A stretch of DNA of 64,000 bases from Dyadobacter chenwenxiniae (lineage in GTDB: Bacteria > Bacteroidota > Bacteroidia > Cytophagales > Spirosomataceae). Below are positions 26,184 through 34,605 of the stretch, one piece after another. The stretch spans positions 3,224,001-3,288,000 of the forward strand of contig NZ_CP094997.1 of assembly GCF_022869785.1 (NCBI RefSeq), written 5' to 3'. The notes beneath the pieces are model-generated. The model was not told the origin of the DNA, ran no database searches, and worked only from the letters and a program-made list of their open reading frames with translations. Position 1 is the stretch's first letter. Each line of letters begins with the position of its first letter. A program made the translations under genes and the position numbers.

Positions 26184-27116
26184 ATGAACATTCAACAGTT
26201 AGAATACATTGTAGCCGTCGATAATTACAGGCATTTCGTACAAGCAGCCGAGCATTGCAATGTGACCCAGCCTACGCTTTCCATGATGATCCGTAAGTTG
26301 GAAGAGGAATTGTCTGTTAAAATATTTGACAGGACCAAACAGCCCATCGTTCCCACCGGGATAGGACGCGAGATTATTGATCAGGCCAAAACCATTTTGC
26401 GTGAGGCATCCCGAATGAATGAGATCGCCAAGCACTTCAATGGTGACTTGTCCGGCGAATTGCGGATTGGGATCATTCCTACTATTGCGCCTTATTTGCT
26501 GCCGCATTTTGTTAATCCGTTCATTACCAATTATCCGGATATTAAACTGCACGTCTCGGAAATGATCACGGAGCGCATCATTAGTGAGTTAAAACTGGGC
26601 AATCTGGATGTTGGAATCATTGCGTCACTGTCCGAGGAAAACAGCTTACAGGAAATTCCGCTATATAAGGAACGTTTTTATGCCTATGTTTCGGAAAACA
26701 CAGATTTATATGCAAAAAAATACATTCTTCCCGCAGATATCGAGCCGAATGAGCTCTGGCTTTTGGAGGAAGGACACTGCTTTCGCACACAGATCCAGCG
26801 CTTGTGCGAACTCAGCAGGAACAGCCAGTTTGGCAGCAGCTTCAGTTACCGGTCAGGCAGCATTGAAACTCTGATCCGGATGGTTGAAAAAAATGGCGGC
26901 ATTACGATTCTTCCTGAAATGGCGGTTATGGAGCTTTCGGAGGAGCGCAAAAAGCACATTCGGAGCTTCCAGTTTCCCGAACCTGCACGCGAAGTTTGCC
27001 TGGTGGTAAACCGCGAGCAGATGAAAACACGGCTTATTGATGCATTAAAAACAGGAATTACTGCATATTTGCCGCAGGAAATTTTTGAAACAAATACAGC
27101 ATTGAGAATTTTATAA
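26184..27116 (+). CDS. oxyR: OxyR-type LysR regulator with both redox cysteines
   Basis: 310 residues. N-terminal winged helix-turn-helix (about 1-60, NIQQLEYIVAVDNYRHF ... VTQPTLSMMIRKLE), then the periplasmic-binding-like sensor domain. C199 and C208 in EGHCFRTQIQRLCELS match the numbers and spacing of the peroxide-sensing cysteines of E. coli OxyR. Oxidation to a disulphide switches on catalase and peroxiredoxin genes; none is in this window. The sensor loop around LLEEGH is also conserved. It is followed after 5 bases by a methyltransferase gene in the same direction. Confidence 0.93.
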   Translation: MNIQQLEYIVAVDNYRHFVQAAEHCNVTQPTLSMMIRKLEEELSVKIFDRTKQPIVPTGIGREIIDQAKTILREASRMNEIAKHFNGDLSGELRIGIIPTIAPYLLPHFVNPFITNYPDIKLHVSEMITERIISELKLGNLDVGIIASLSEENSLQEIPLYKERFYAYVSENTDLYAKKYILPADIEPNELWLLEEGHCFRTQIQRLCELSRNSQFGSSFSYRSGSIETLIRMVEKNGGITILPEMAVMELSEERKKHIRSFQFPEPAREVCLVVNREQMKTRLIDALKTGITAYLPQEIFETNTALRIL

Positions 27117-27121
27117 AAGCT

Positions 27122-27757
27122 ATGAGCATTGATAATACGCAAAAAGCTTACGACAAATGGTCGGAGCAATATGATACGAATGTGAATAAAACACGCGATC
27201 TGGAAGCAGTCGCGCTCCGCCAGATTTTGACTGATCAATTTTTTGAAAGCATTCTCGAAATTGGCTGTGGAACAGGAAAGAATTCGCAATGGCTGATTAC
27301 CAGGGCCAAAAAACTCGTAGGCGCAGATCTTTCAGCAGAAATGCTCGGCATAGCCAGGGAAAAATTATCCGGCACCGAAGCCACATTCATCCAGGCCGAC
27401 ATTACCCAGGAATGGAATTTCACTCAGGAAAACTTCGAACTGATCACATTCAGCCTGGTTTTGGAACATATCGAAAACCTGGACTTCATTTTCAGTGAAG
27501 TAAGCAAAAAACTAACTCCCGACGGAAAAGTTTATTTGGGCGAGCTTCACCCGTTTAAACAATATTCCGGCTCCAAGGCCCGCTTTGAAACCGACGAAGG
27601 CCAAACCGTAGTCCCTTGCTACATCCACAATGTCTCCGATTTCACAGAAGCAGCGCTGAAATATGGATTGAAAGTCGAGGAAATTCACGAGTTTTTTGAT
27701 GATAACGACCGGACGAAGATTCCGAGGATTCTAGCTTTGGTTTTTGGGAAGGGTTAA
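27122..27757 (+). CDS. Class I SAM-dependent methyltransferase
   Basis: 211 residues. Motif I is ILEIGCGTGKNSQWL (about 40-54), the acidic residue after strand 2 is in LVGADLSAEML, motif post-I/II gives QADITQEWNF and NFELITFSLVLEHIEN. This is the Methyltransf_11/25 architecture acting on small molecules. The start is 5 bases after oxyR, so co-expression is likely and a role in redox or metabolite repair is possible. The substrate cannot be inferred. Confidence 0.88.
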   Translation: MSIDNTQKAYDKWSEQYDTNVNKTRDLEAVALRQILTDQFFESILEIGCGTGKNSQWLITRAKKLVGADLSAEMLGIAREKLSGTEATFIQADITQEWNFTQENFELITFSLVLEHIENLDFIFSEVSKKLTPDGKVYLGELHPFKQYSGSKARFETDEGQTVVPCYIHNVSDFTEAALKYGLKVEEIHEFFDDNDRTKIPRILALVFGKG

Positions 27758-27783
27758 TGCTCTAAAATCGTTTTGGGGAGATT

Positions 27784-28965
27784 TTAACGAATAAATCCTC
27801 CCCAGATGAATCCGTCAAAGTTCCTGACCGGATGCCTTCCTATGACAAAGGACTTGGTGATTTCCAAATTTTTAGCAAGGGACTGAACATTCTTCAAATC
27901 TGCCTCCGTTGCGGTTTCTTTCACTTCAAAGCAGTAATCTTTGTCCACAATAAAGTCAATTTCCCTTCCGGTTTTGAGTTGATAGTAAGCCACTTCTCCT
28001 TTGTGCAACAATTGATTAAAAACCGCATTCTCAAATTTCGAGCCGCTTCCCAGTTCTCCTGACAGCGACGCAATTCCATTATCCAGAAAGTAAACTTTTC
28101 TGGCTTTCACAATTTCCCTGTCAGGACTAGTGGAAAGGACCGGAATCGTTTTGATCAGATAGCTTTTCTCTAACAGGTCGAGATAGTTTTCAGCAGTCGG
28201 CCGGGTAATGCCTATTAGACTAGTCAGTTTTGACACGTCCAGCTTCGTACCAATACGAACAGACAGCAACTTGATTAATTTAAATAAGTTGGTCGGGTCA
28301 CGGATGTTAGAAAGCAGCGCAAGGTCAAAATTAATATACGAACTTAAAATGTCACTTATCAGATCCTTTTTTTCAGCGACCGAATCAGCCAAAACCACTT
28401 CCGGAAATCCGCCAAAATTGATGTAACTATCATAATACATTTTTAGCCTTTCGTACTCAGCATCTACATATCTGGCCGACTGGTCAAAGTCCAATGTAAC
28501 TGCCTTCACGTTATTAAAGGAAAGTAATTCCCCAAAATTCAACGGGAAAATTTCAAAAATCTTCTTCCTGCCAGCAAGCGACTCCGAAAACTGATTTTTC
28601 ATGTAGTACGCGCTGGATCCTGTCACTATGAACTTAACATCATATGTGTCGTATAAATATTTCAGAACACTGGGAAGATTCGGGACTAACTGAATTTCGT
28701 CAATGGCGATCAGCACCTTTTTAGTAAAATCGGTTCCTCGTTGCGTCAATGCATATATGATCGTTTCATAGTTAGGTTCGGCAAAAAGTACCCGGGTATC
28801 TATTCTTTCAAGATCAAAATAATGCTTTTGAGGGATATCGGATTGAGATAACAGTTGCTTTACGAGAGAGGTTTTACCTGTCCTTCGCATGCCAGTTAAG
28901 ACTGTAATTTGCCGTCTGGAAAGATGAGCGAGTAGTTGTGGATAAATATCTCTCGGAAAAAACAT
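27784..28965 (-). CDS. AAA_14 ATPase with C-terminal DUF4143 nuclease-like domain
   Basis: 393 residues. Walker A is GMRRTGKTSLV (about 25-35), Walker B is VLIAIDEIQLVPN, and the sensor segment FIVTGSSAYYM follows; this is the AAA_14 group. The DUF4143 C-terminal part ends YYQLKTGREIDFIVDKDYCFEVKET, the PD-(D/E)xK-like signature of these proteins. Such ATPases are very common in Bacteroidota and archaea, often as accessory or defence-like genes, with no settled function. A palindromic array lies in its upstream region. The gene is A+T-rich, unlike PolX behind it. Confidence 0.9.
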   Translation of the reverse strand: MFFPRDIYPQLLAHLSRRQITVLTGMRRTGKTSLVKQLLSQSDIPQKHYFDLERIDTRVLFAEPNYETIIYALTQRGTDFTKKVLIAIDEIQLVPNLPSVLKYLYDTYDVKFIVTGSSAYYMKNQFSESLAGRKKIFEIFPLNFGELLSFNNVKAVTLDFDQSARYVDAEYERLKMYYDSYINFGGFPEVVLADSVAEKKDLISDILSSYINFDLALLSNIRDPTNLFKLIKLLSVRIGTKLDVSKLTSLIGITRPTAENYLDLLEKSYLIKTIPVLSTSPDREIVKARKVYFLDNGIASLSGELGSGSKFENAVFNQLLHKGEVAYYQLKTGREIDFIVDKDYCFEVKETATEADLKNVQSLAKNLEITKSFVIGRHPVRNFDGFIWGGFIR

Positions 28966-29019
28966 GAAGCAAAAGTTGTGAAATTGTAAGGTTGTATCTC
29001 GATTTACTTATTTCACACA

Positions 29020-29067
29020 AAAATAGTTATACTATTTTACAACTTCACCAGTAAAATAGCATAACTA
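29020..29067. promoter_or_regulatory. Palindromic AAAATAG array upstream of the AAA_14 gene
   Basis: AAAATAG-TTATA-CTATTTT (7-bp arms) at 29020-29038 is followed by a third AAAATAG at 29053-29059, then CATAACTA. The set lies 55-100 bases upstream of the ATPase start and after the PolX stop. It looks like a multi-site operator. Confidence 0.5.
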
Positions 29068-29095
29068 AACTCAATTATTATAAATAATTTTATTT

Positions 29096-30814
29096 TTATT
29101 TAAACAAATCTAACCTACTCTTTAAATACTCCTCCATCCTTTCCAAATCAAACGCATTGAAAGTCATATCCTTCGTCAACCCTCCTTTTCTTGCCACAGC
29201 CACGCCGTAACGCATATCAAAATAGCCTTCTTTGGAATGGGCGTCGGGGTTGATGCTTAGGAGGACGCCTTTTTCCATGCAATAAGAGATCCAGCGCCAG
29301 TCGAGGTCGAGGCGCCAGGGGGAGGCATTGATTTCAACGACAACCTGGTGCTCGGCGCAGGCGTCGATAATTGCCTTATGATCAATGGGGTAACCTTCTC
29401 TTGAAAGCAAGAGGCGGCCGGTTGGGTGGCCTAAAATGGTTGTATATGGATTTTCAATGGCTTTCAGCAAGCGCGTGGTGGCTTTTTCGAGCGACATCGT
29501 GAGGTTGCTGTGCACGGATGCGACAATGTAATCGAATGAGGCGAGGATTTCGGTTGGGTAATCCAGTGAGCCGTCCCCTAAAATGTCGGATTCTATTCCT
29601 TTTAAAATCTTGAATGGTTTTTCCGGATTTTCGGATGCGAAACGTGCATTCAATTTCGCGATTTCTTGGTGCTGGCGAATGACGTCTTCGATTTTCAGGC
29701 CTTGCGCGTAAGTGGCGGTTTGCGAGTGATCGGCTATCCCCAGATATTCAAAACCCAGCTCACGGCAATACAGCGCCATTTGTTCCAATGTATGCTGACC
29801 GTCCGAATATGTGCTGTGATTATGCAAAATCCCTTTCAGATCATCCCAGGTAACGAGCTGATCCGTGGAGTGCGTTTCTGCCCAGATGAATTCGTTGGCG
29901 CCTTCACGCATTTCCGGGACAATGTAAGGCAGCCCCGCTTTCTGATATATAACCTCTTCATTCTCTGCCTCTCCATAATATGCCTGCCGCCAGATCGTGC
30001 CGCCGGACGGCGTCGGATAACCGAGATGCAATGCATCGGAAGTTTCAATAAACAATTCATTCACAACACGATCCGGCTTGGCAGCGACGATTTCAATATC
30101 AACCATCACATCCTGCACATTACCGCGCCAAACAAAAGGTGATGACCGTTTTTCGTCCTGAACAAGAATTTCAATTTCACCAATAAATGTCTGCAGCAAA
30201 GCCGGCGAATCTGTCCCAACCAGGATTTTGATTGTATCCACAATCTCGGCCCTGCGCCGGATATCACCAGCCACTTCCACCTGTTCGAAGCTCTTTTTCA
30301 GCTCCGTAACGATCATTTCAGCGATCACTTCTGCCTTATCCATCCGCAATTTACCAGCCTGGTCTTTCAGAAAGGCGAGTGAATCAATGATCTTTTGCTG
30401 AATGCTCCCACCAAAACCTTTGAGCTTGGCAACGGTGCCGTTCAGGCAAGCCAGTTCAAGTTCATGCAGGTTATCGATGCCAAGTTCCTGCCATAACACG
30501 GCAATTTTTTTAGGTCCGATGCCTTTGATATTGAACATCTCCATCACGCCGAGCGGCGTGTTGCTAAGCAGTTCTTCAAGCTCCGGAAATGTTCCTGTTT
30601 TTGCAATCTGAGCAATCTTGCCGGCAGTGCTTTTACCAATTCCCTGCAATTTGGTAAGCTCCTGTTCCGTCATATGTTGGAGCTCCCCTTCCTTATATTT
30701 ATCCAGATAGAAAGCCGCGATCGAATATCCTTTGATCTTGAAAGGGTCCGCACCGTGCAGTTCCATCAATTTGGCGGTTAATTCCAGGATCTCTACAATT
30801 TCAGGATTGCTCAT
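29096..30814 (-). CDS. PolX-family protein: degenerate polymerase domain plus intact PHP domain
   Basis: 572 residues. Helix-hairpin-helix region about 1-160 (LQGIGKSTAGKIAQI, MFNIKGIGPKKIAVLW), family X palm about 175-325, PHP phosphoesterase about 335-570. The PHP metal ligands are all present: HNHSTYSDG, GIADHSQT, KGIESDI, VASVHSN, GHPTGR, NPDAHS. But the palm motif reads GDIRRRAEIVDTIKIL (183-198), so where pol beta has Asp-x-Asp there is T194-x-K196. The VDIEIV Asp is retained. PolX enzymes fill gaps in base excision repair and use PHP as 3'-5' exonuclease. This one may keep only the nuclease. Lone gene, divergent from the epimerase. Confidence 0.9.
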   Translation of the reverse strand: MSNPEIVEILELTAKLMELHGADPFKIKGYSIAAFYLDKYKEGELQHMTEQELTKLQGIGKSTAGKIAQIAKTGTFPELEELLSNTPLGVMEMFNIKGIGPKKIAVLWQELGIDNLHELELACLNGTVAKLKGFGGSIQQKIIDSLAFLKDQAGKLRMDKAEVIAEMIVTELKKSFEQVEVAGDIRRRAEIVDTIKILVGTDSPALLQTFIGEIEILVQDEKRSSPFVWRGNVQDVMVDIEIVAAKPDRVVNELFIETSDALHLGYPTPSGGTIWRQAYYGEAENEEVIYQKAGLPYIVPEMREGANEFIWAETHSTDQLVTWDDLKGILHNHSTYSDGQHTLEQMALYCRELGFEYLGIADHSQTATYAQGLKIEDVIRQHQEIAKLNARFASENPEKPFKILKGIESDILGDGSLDYPTEILASFDYIVASVHSNLTMSLEKATTRLLKAIENPYTTILGHPTGRLLLSREGYPIDHKAIIDACAEHQVVVEINASPWRLDLDWRWISYCMEKGVLLSINPDAHSKEGYFDMRYGVAVARKGGLTKDMTFNAFDLERMEEYLKSRLDLFK

Positions 30815-30984
30815 ATCATTTCAGGTTAATGAATTCTTTGCGAATTACGATTTATGTCTCAGCATTTGCAAATATCGGGTAAGTAGTCCATTTTTTCCTT
30901 TAAGTAGTTATAGTATCAACCTGTCTTAAATAAAAAAAGCTTTAAACAAAACAGCCCTTCCGGGACATAAATAAGATTACAAAA

Positions 30985-32259
30985 ATGAGCCTTGACCAGT
31001 TAAAAAATTACCGCAGCGAAATCCACAACCATTTAACAACCGAATTGCTTCCTTTTTGGGAAACCAGATGTGTAGACAAAGAAAATGGTGGGTTCATCAC
31101 CCATTTCGACAATGCTGGAAATGACTCCGGCGAAGACGAGAAATCGCTCATTGCCCAAACCCGGACCGTTTTTACATTTTCTTCAGCGCATCGGGCCGGT
31201 TATGGCGACGGTCGTTATGCTGCCGTCGCGAGCCACGGCGTTGATTTCCTGATCAACAAAATGTGGGATGCGGAAAATGGTGGGTTTTATTGGCTGATGG
31301 ACCGCAAAGGCAACGTGAAGATTGATGAGAAAATCGTTTACGGACACAGTTTCGCCATTTATAGTCTGGCCGAATACACATTGGCAACGGGCGATCCGCG
31401 CGGTTTGGAATATGCGGAAAAGGTTTTTGATTTACTACAAATACACGGCGCAGACACTTATTATGGTGGTTACTTCGAAATGTTCCACCGCAACTGGGAG
31501 CTGAAAGGCAAGGGTCCCGCCGGCGGGGATCGCAAAACGCTGGATGCGCACATGCATTTGATGGAGGCGTTTACAACATTGTATGAAGCAAGCCAGAAAC
31601 AGGTGCATAAGCGCAAGCTGATGGAAATCATTGAGCTGCTTTTGAATAAAATCATGCATCCCCAATATAAAACGGGTATTCCGCAGTTTTGGGCAGACTG
31701 GACGGTTGCGCCGCAGATCAAGTTTGACATTATCTGGGGCTGGGACCGGTTTTCGGAGGATGGCATGAAAAGCTCGGCCGAAGACAACACAAGTTACGGC
31801 CATAACGTCGAGTTTGCGTGGCTCCTCATGCATGCGCTGGACATTGCAGGCGTGCCTTATGACGCATATCAGGAACAACTCCTGGCTTCCTATGATCACG
31901 CGGTGGAGCACGGCATCGATTGGGAGTTTGGCGGCGTGTATGTAGAAGGCTCGCATGCAGGCGAGGTTTATGACCGTGAAAAGGAATTCTGGCAGCAAGC
32001 GGAAGTGATCATTGGGATGCTGGATGCTTATCGCGTTTATGGTGATGAAAAATATCTGAAAGCTTATAATGCCACCCACCGTTTCGTATTTGACCACATG
32101 ATCCATCACGAAGTGGGCGAATGGCTGCCGTTATTGACGCGCCAGGGAGAGCCGATCTGGAAACATATGAGCCATTCCTGGAAGGTGAATTACCATTCTG
32201 TCCGTTCGATGGTGCAGGGCATTGTGCGGCTGGATAAGCTCATTGCACAGGCTGAGTAA
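30985..32259 (+). CDS. AGE family epimerase/isomerase (cellobiose/mannobiose 2-epimerase type)
   Basis: 424 residues, no signal peptide, an (alpha/alpha)6 barrel. Family blocks include GGFITHFDNAG, the AQTRTVFTFSSAHRAGY arginine region, KIVYGHSFAIYSLAEY, YGHNVEFAWLLMHA and HSWKVNYHSVR near the C-terminus, where the His residues correspond to the catalytic pair of cellobiose 2-epimerase. These enzymes interconvert Glc and Man at the reducing end of beta-1,4 disaccharides in the cytoplasm. A nearby GH9 cellulase makes cellobiose a reasonable substrate, but N-acylglucosamine or mannose are alternatives. Confidence 0.88.
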   Translation: MSLDQLKNYRSEIHNHLTTELLPFWETRCVDKENGGFITHFDNAGNDSGEDEKSLIAQTRTVFTFSSAHRAGYGDGRYAAVASHGVDFLINKMWDAENGGFYWLMDRKGNVKIDEKIVYGHSFAIYSLAEYTLATGDPRGLEYAEKVFDLLQIHGADTYYGGYFEMFHRNWELKGKGPAGGDRKTLDAHMHLMEAFTTLYEASQKQVHKRKLMEIIELLLNKIMHPQYKTGIPQFWADWTVAPQIKFDIIWGWDRFSEDGMKSSAEDNTSYGHNVEFAWLLMHALDIAGVPYDAYQEQLLASYDHAVEHGIDWEFGGVYVEGSHAGEVYDREKEFWQQAEVIIGMLDAYRVYGDEKYLKAYNATHRFVFDHMIHHEVGEWLPLLTRQGEPIWKHMSHSWKVNYHSVRSMVQGIVRLDKLIAQAE

Positions 32260-32368
32260 GGTTTTCCAAGCAAATATTTGGACACTTTCGGGAAAATTCT
32301 TACTCAAAACCCTTCATAACACATTAGAATGCTGGTGGAATGATTGTTGCTCATGGTTCATTAGTCGC

Positions 32369-32393
32369 ATGCTTTTAACTAAGCATATTTTTT
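32369..32393 (+). terminator. Weak terminator after the epimerase
   Basis: ATGCTT / AAGCAT arms with a 6-base loop followed by ATTTTTTAA. The stem is short, so this call is tentative. Confidence 0.4.
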
Positions 32394-32412
32394 AATTTAA
32401 ATTGATGAAATC

Positions 32413-32610
32413 ATGAGTGCTTTCACACAACAAGTAAAAGGAAACTGGAATGAACTGAAAGGTAAATTCAAGCAACAATACGCAGATTTGACCGACGATG
32501 ACCTGTTATATGAAGATGGAAAAGAAGATGAGCTTCTTGGAAAACTTCAAAAAAAATTAGGTAAGACCCGTGAAGAAGTTGAAAGTGAAGTAGATAGATG
32601 GTCAAGATAG
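32413..32610 (+). CDS. CsbD family stress protein
   Basis: 65 residues, a near-complete CsbD domain: VKGNWNELKGKFKQQYADLTDDDLLYEDGKEDELLGKL, split here by helices, with the conserved G-K-x-K and D-D-D-L. CsbD proteins are small, charged cytoplasmic proteins induced by general stress; their action is unknown. The gene stands alone, with a strong terminator about 80 bases on. Its TAG stop is also the first three bases of a degenerate 14-base tandem repeat. Confidence 0.95.
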   Translation: MSAFTQQVKGNWNELKGKFKQQYADLTDDDLLYEDGKEDELLGKLQKKLGKTREEVESEVDRWSR

Positions 32611-32658
32611 GTTGGACCGCATAGGTTGAGCCACATAGGCTGGGCCGTGTAGGCTTGG
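32608..32658 (+). repeat. Degenerate 14-base tandem repeat after csbD
   Basis: TAGGTTGGACCGCA, TAGGTTGAGCCACA, TAGGCTGGGCCGTG and a partial TAGGCTTGG run head to tail from the stop codon. Units differ at two to six positions. Confidence 0.7.
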
Positions 32659-32688
32659 TTTTAAAAGCTAAGAAAATGAAAAGGTTAA

Positions 32689-32722
32689 GAGCCCCGGAAT
32701 TGCGATTCCGGGGCTCTTTTTT
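32689..32722 (+). terminator. Strong terminator of csbD
   Basis: 12-bp perfect arms (GAGCCCCGGAAT / ATTCCGGGGCTC), loop TGCG, then six T. Confidence 0.95.
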
Positions 32723-32784
32723 GTAGTAGGAAGGGTCCGCAAAATTCTTTTTATGTCATCTTCCATATAAATTTTCTTCTTCGA

Positions 32785-33768
32785 ATGAATCCAAATGAAA
32801 TACCGGTCGGCATAGTTGGTCTGGGACTAATGGGCTGCAGCATTGTTACGTGCCTGCTGATCGCCGGCCATCCGGTGGTTGCGGTTGCGCCGGTCAGCGC
32901 CGATATGCTTCATGCGGAGAAACGCATCCGGGAACATCTTGAAAACGCAAAGGAAAAAGGACTGATCGAAAACGATCCCGATTTTTATTTCCAAAATCTG
33001 ATCATTACAGAAGATTATAACCAACTGAAACCGTGCAGAATCGTCAATGAATGCACGATTGAAAACATTGATATTAAAGAGTCTGTTTATAAAAAAGTGG
33101 AAGCGGTTATTGCGCCGGATGCCTTGTTATCCAGCAACACGTCTGCAATCCCCATCAGCCAGTTACAAAAGTTAACGCTTCATCCCGAGCGATTTCTGGG
33201 TTTACACTGGACCGAACCTGCGCATACAACGCGGTTTCTGGAAGTGATCTGCGGGGATGAAACCGACATCAAAAACGCAGAATATTTGTACGGACTTTCG
33301 CACAAATGGGGCAAAGAGCCGATCCTGGTGCGAAAAGACATTGCCGGATTTATTACCAACCGGCTTATGTACGCCATGTATCGTGAGGCGATCAGCCTGG
33401 TTGAAAACGGTTACGCGACCATTGAAGACGTTGACCGCTCCTGCCGCAACAATGCAGGTTATTTCATGACACTCGTTGGCGTGTTTCGCTGGATGGATCT
33501 CACTGGAGTTCCGGCTTATCACACGGTTATGAAAAACCTGCTTCCCACATTGAACAACAGCACCCAAGTCCCTGAACTCATCGACAAAGTCGTTCGCGAA
33601 GGTGGCCGCGGCGTAGCCAATTCCCAAGGCTTCTACGACTATGAGCCTGGCGAAGCCGAGGTCTGGGAAGAAACATTTAAAGAATTCACTTATGAAATCC
33701 GGCAGCTGGCGTTGAAATATCCTGCGGATGTGGTGAAGAAGAGATTGGCTGAGAAGCGGGAAGGCTGA
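32785..33768 (+). CDS. 3-hydroxyacyl-CoA dehydrogenase family protein
   Basis: 327 residues. Rossmann NAD-binding site VGIVGLGLMGCSI at the N-terminus; catalytic region LLSSNTSAIPISQLQ followed by FLGLHWTEPAH with the expected His and Glu; C-terminal helical domain beginning DIAGFITNRLMYAMYREAISL. It is the stand-alone FadB2/Hbd size rather than the fused FadB. The usual reaction is NAD-dependent oxidation of 3-hydroxyacyl-CoA, but the W-T-E-P in place of the usual F-N-P suggests a different hydroxy acid. Monocistronic. Confidence 0.88.
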   Translation: MNPNEIPVGIVGLGLMGCSIVTCLLIAGHPVVAVAPVSADMLHAEKRIREHLENAKEKGLIENDPDFYFQNLIITEDYNQLKPCRIVNECTIENIDIKESVYKKVEAVIAPDALLSSNTSAIPISQLQKLTLHPERFLGLHWTEPAHTTRFLEVICGDETDIKNAEYLYGLSHKWGKEPILVRKDIAGFITNRLMYAMYREAISLVENGYATIEDVDRSCRNNAGYFMTLVGVFRWMDLTGVPAYHTVMKNLLPTLNNSTQVPELIDKVVREGGRGVANSQGFYDYEPGEAEVWEETFKEFTYEIRQLALKYPADVVKKRLAEKREG

Positions 33769-33790
33769 TGCCATATTTAGGAGGAAATTT

Positions 33791-34057
33791 CTAATAGATA
33801 TCACCTCGGGACTGCATGGTAATGATCGAAACGATTTTAATCGTGCCTTCATGATATTTCAGGCCAATCCTGTAACCGCCGACGTGGATTCTGTAATACG
33901 CATTGTTGCCTTTCCCCTGGATCAGCGAACAATCCGGAATGTCCATAATGTGTTCCACAGCCCTAATCGTGTTCAAAACAATGGCGCCCTGCCGTTGGAT
34001 GTAATCGGGACAGCGTTTTAGTTCTTTTACAAAAGCCTTCTCAAAAACTAGTTCCAT
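33791..34057 (-). CDS. RelE/ParE superfamily toxin
   Basis: 88 residues. Compact RelE/ParE fold: MELVFEKAFVKELKRCPDYIQ helices, IQGKGNNAYYRIHVGGYRIGLKYH strands and the closing VSIITMQSRGDIY. The Arg in YRIHVGGYRIG is where the family has catalytic basic residues. RelE types cut mRNA in the ribosome, ParE types poison gyrase; I cannot choose. It overlaps the upstream HTH gene by 10 bases. Confidence 0.88.
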   Translation of the reverse strand: MELVFEKAFVKELKRCPDYIQRQGAIVLNTIRAVEHIMDIPDCSLIQGKGNNAYYRIHVGGYRIGLKYHEGTIKIVSIITMQSRGDIY

Positions 34058-34338
34058 CCCATTTCTTTTAGGAACTGCTCGAAGGTTAATGTATCTCCTT
34101 TATCCCGGTCCTTCAAAATTTCTATCAAAAAGATATCTTCGAGCTCCTGATTTTCAATCACTTTCAACACTTTTTCAATTTCCTCCACCGACCAGTTTCC
34201 CCGTTTCTTTTTTTGAGAAAAATTTGGTGCAGGGATACCTGCTTTTTCAGCTATGTAGGCGTTCTTATATCCAGACTTGTCTATCAGGATTCCCAAATGA
34301 CTTTTTAGCTCTTTATAATCTTCAACTATACCTATCAT
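34048..34338 (-). CDS. HTH-domain antitoxin of the RelE/ParE pair
   Basis: 96 residues. Centre is a helix-turn-helix (KNAYIAEKAGIPAPNFSQKK, about 25-44) of XRE-like type, followed by acidic helices (VEEIEKVLKVIENQELEDIF). It is placed before and overlaps the toxin gene, the common order, and probably binds the 18-base palindrome 25 bases upstream of its own start. Confidence 0.85.
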   Translation of the reverse strand: MIGIVEDYKELKSHLGILIDKSGYKNAYIAEKAGIPAPNFSQKKKRGNWSVEEIEKVLKVIENQELEDIFLIEILKDRDKGDTLTFEQFLKEMGWN

Positions 34339-34362
34339 ATCGAGAACATTGTCGTTTCAAAG

Positions 34363-34380
34363 ATTAGTAATATTACTAAT
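34363..34380. promoter_or_regulatory. Perfect 18-bp palindrome, candidate operator of the RelE/HTH pair
   Basis: ATTAGTAATATTACTAAT is identical to its own reverse complement and ends 25 bases before the antitoxin start, where an autoregulatory site would be expected. Confidence 0.7.
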
Positions 34381-34605
34381 AAATCTTTATCCAATTGCTA
34401 ATATTGTCTGAAAATTCTGGTAATGCGATAAGCTTCTCTATACTCGACATTTCTTTTTATAATTCTCCCAATTCCTTCCGCTCCGCCAGATCCTTTTTGC
34501 TGAAAAACTGGTTCTTCATACAAGACTTCGTTAGCTTTGGACGGCTGTTTTTTAGGCAGCCGGGAGCTTTGAATGCTTCCTATTTTTTGGTAAAATAATT
34601 CCACA

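Noticed and set aside
31435..32109. A 224-codon open frame antisense to the AGE epimerase
   Set aside because: The epimerase is fully conserved on the other strand; the antisense translation has no family features.
33202..33852. A 216-codon open frame antisense to the 3-hydroxyacyl-CoA dehydrogenase
   Set aside because: Overlaps an intact dehydrogenase and the end of the RelE gene; no recognisable protein.
34376..34519. A possible 47-codon minus-strand gene starting MKNQFFSKKDLAERKELGEL and, after one TAA, continuing to NWIKIY
   Set aside because: It has an in-frame stop and its end lies inside the perfect palindrome of the RelE/HTH operator, so it is more likely chance or a remnant that I cannot support.
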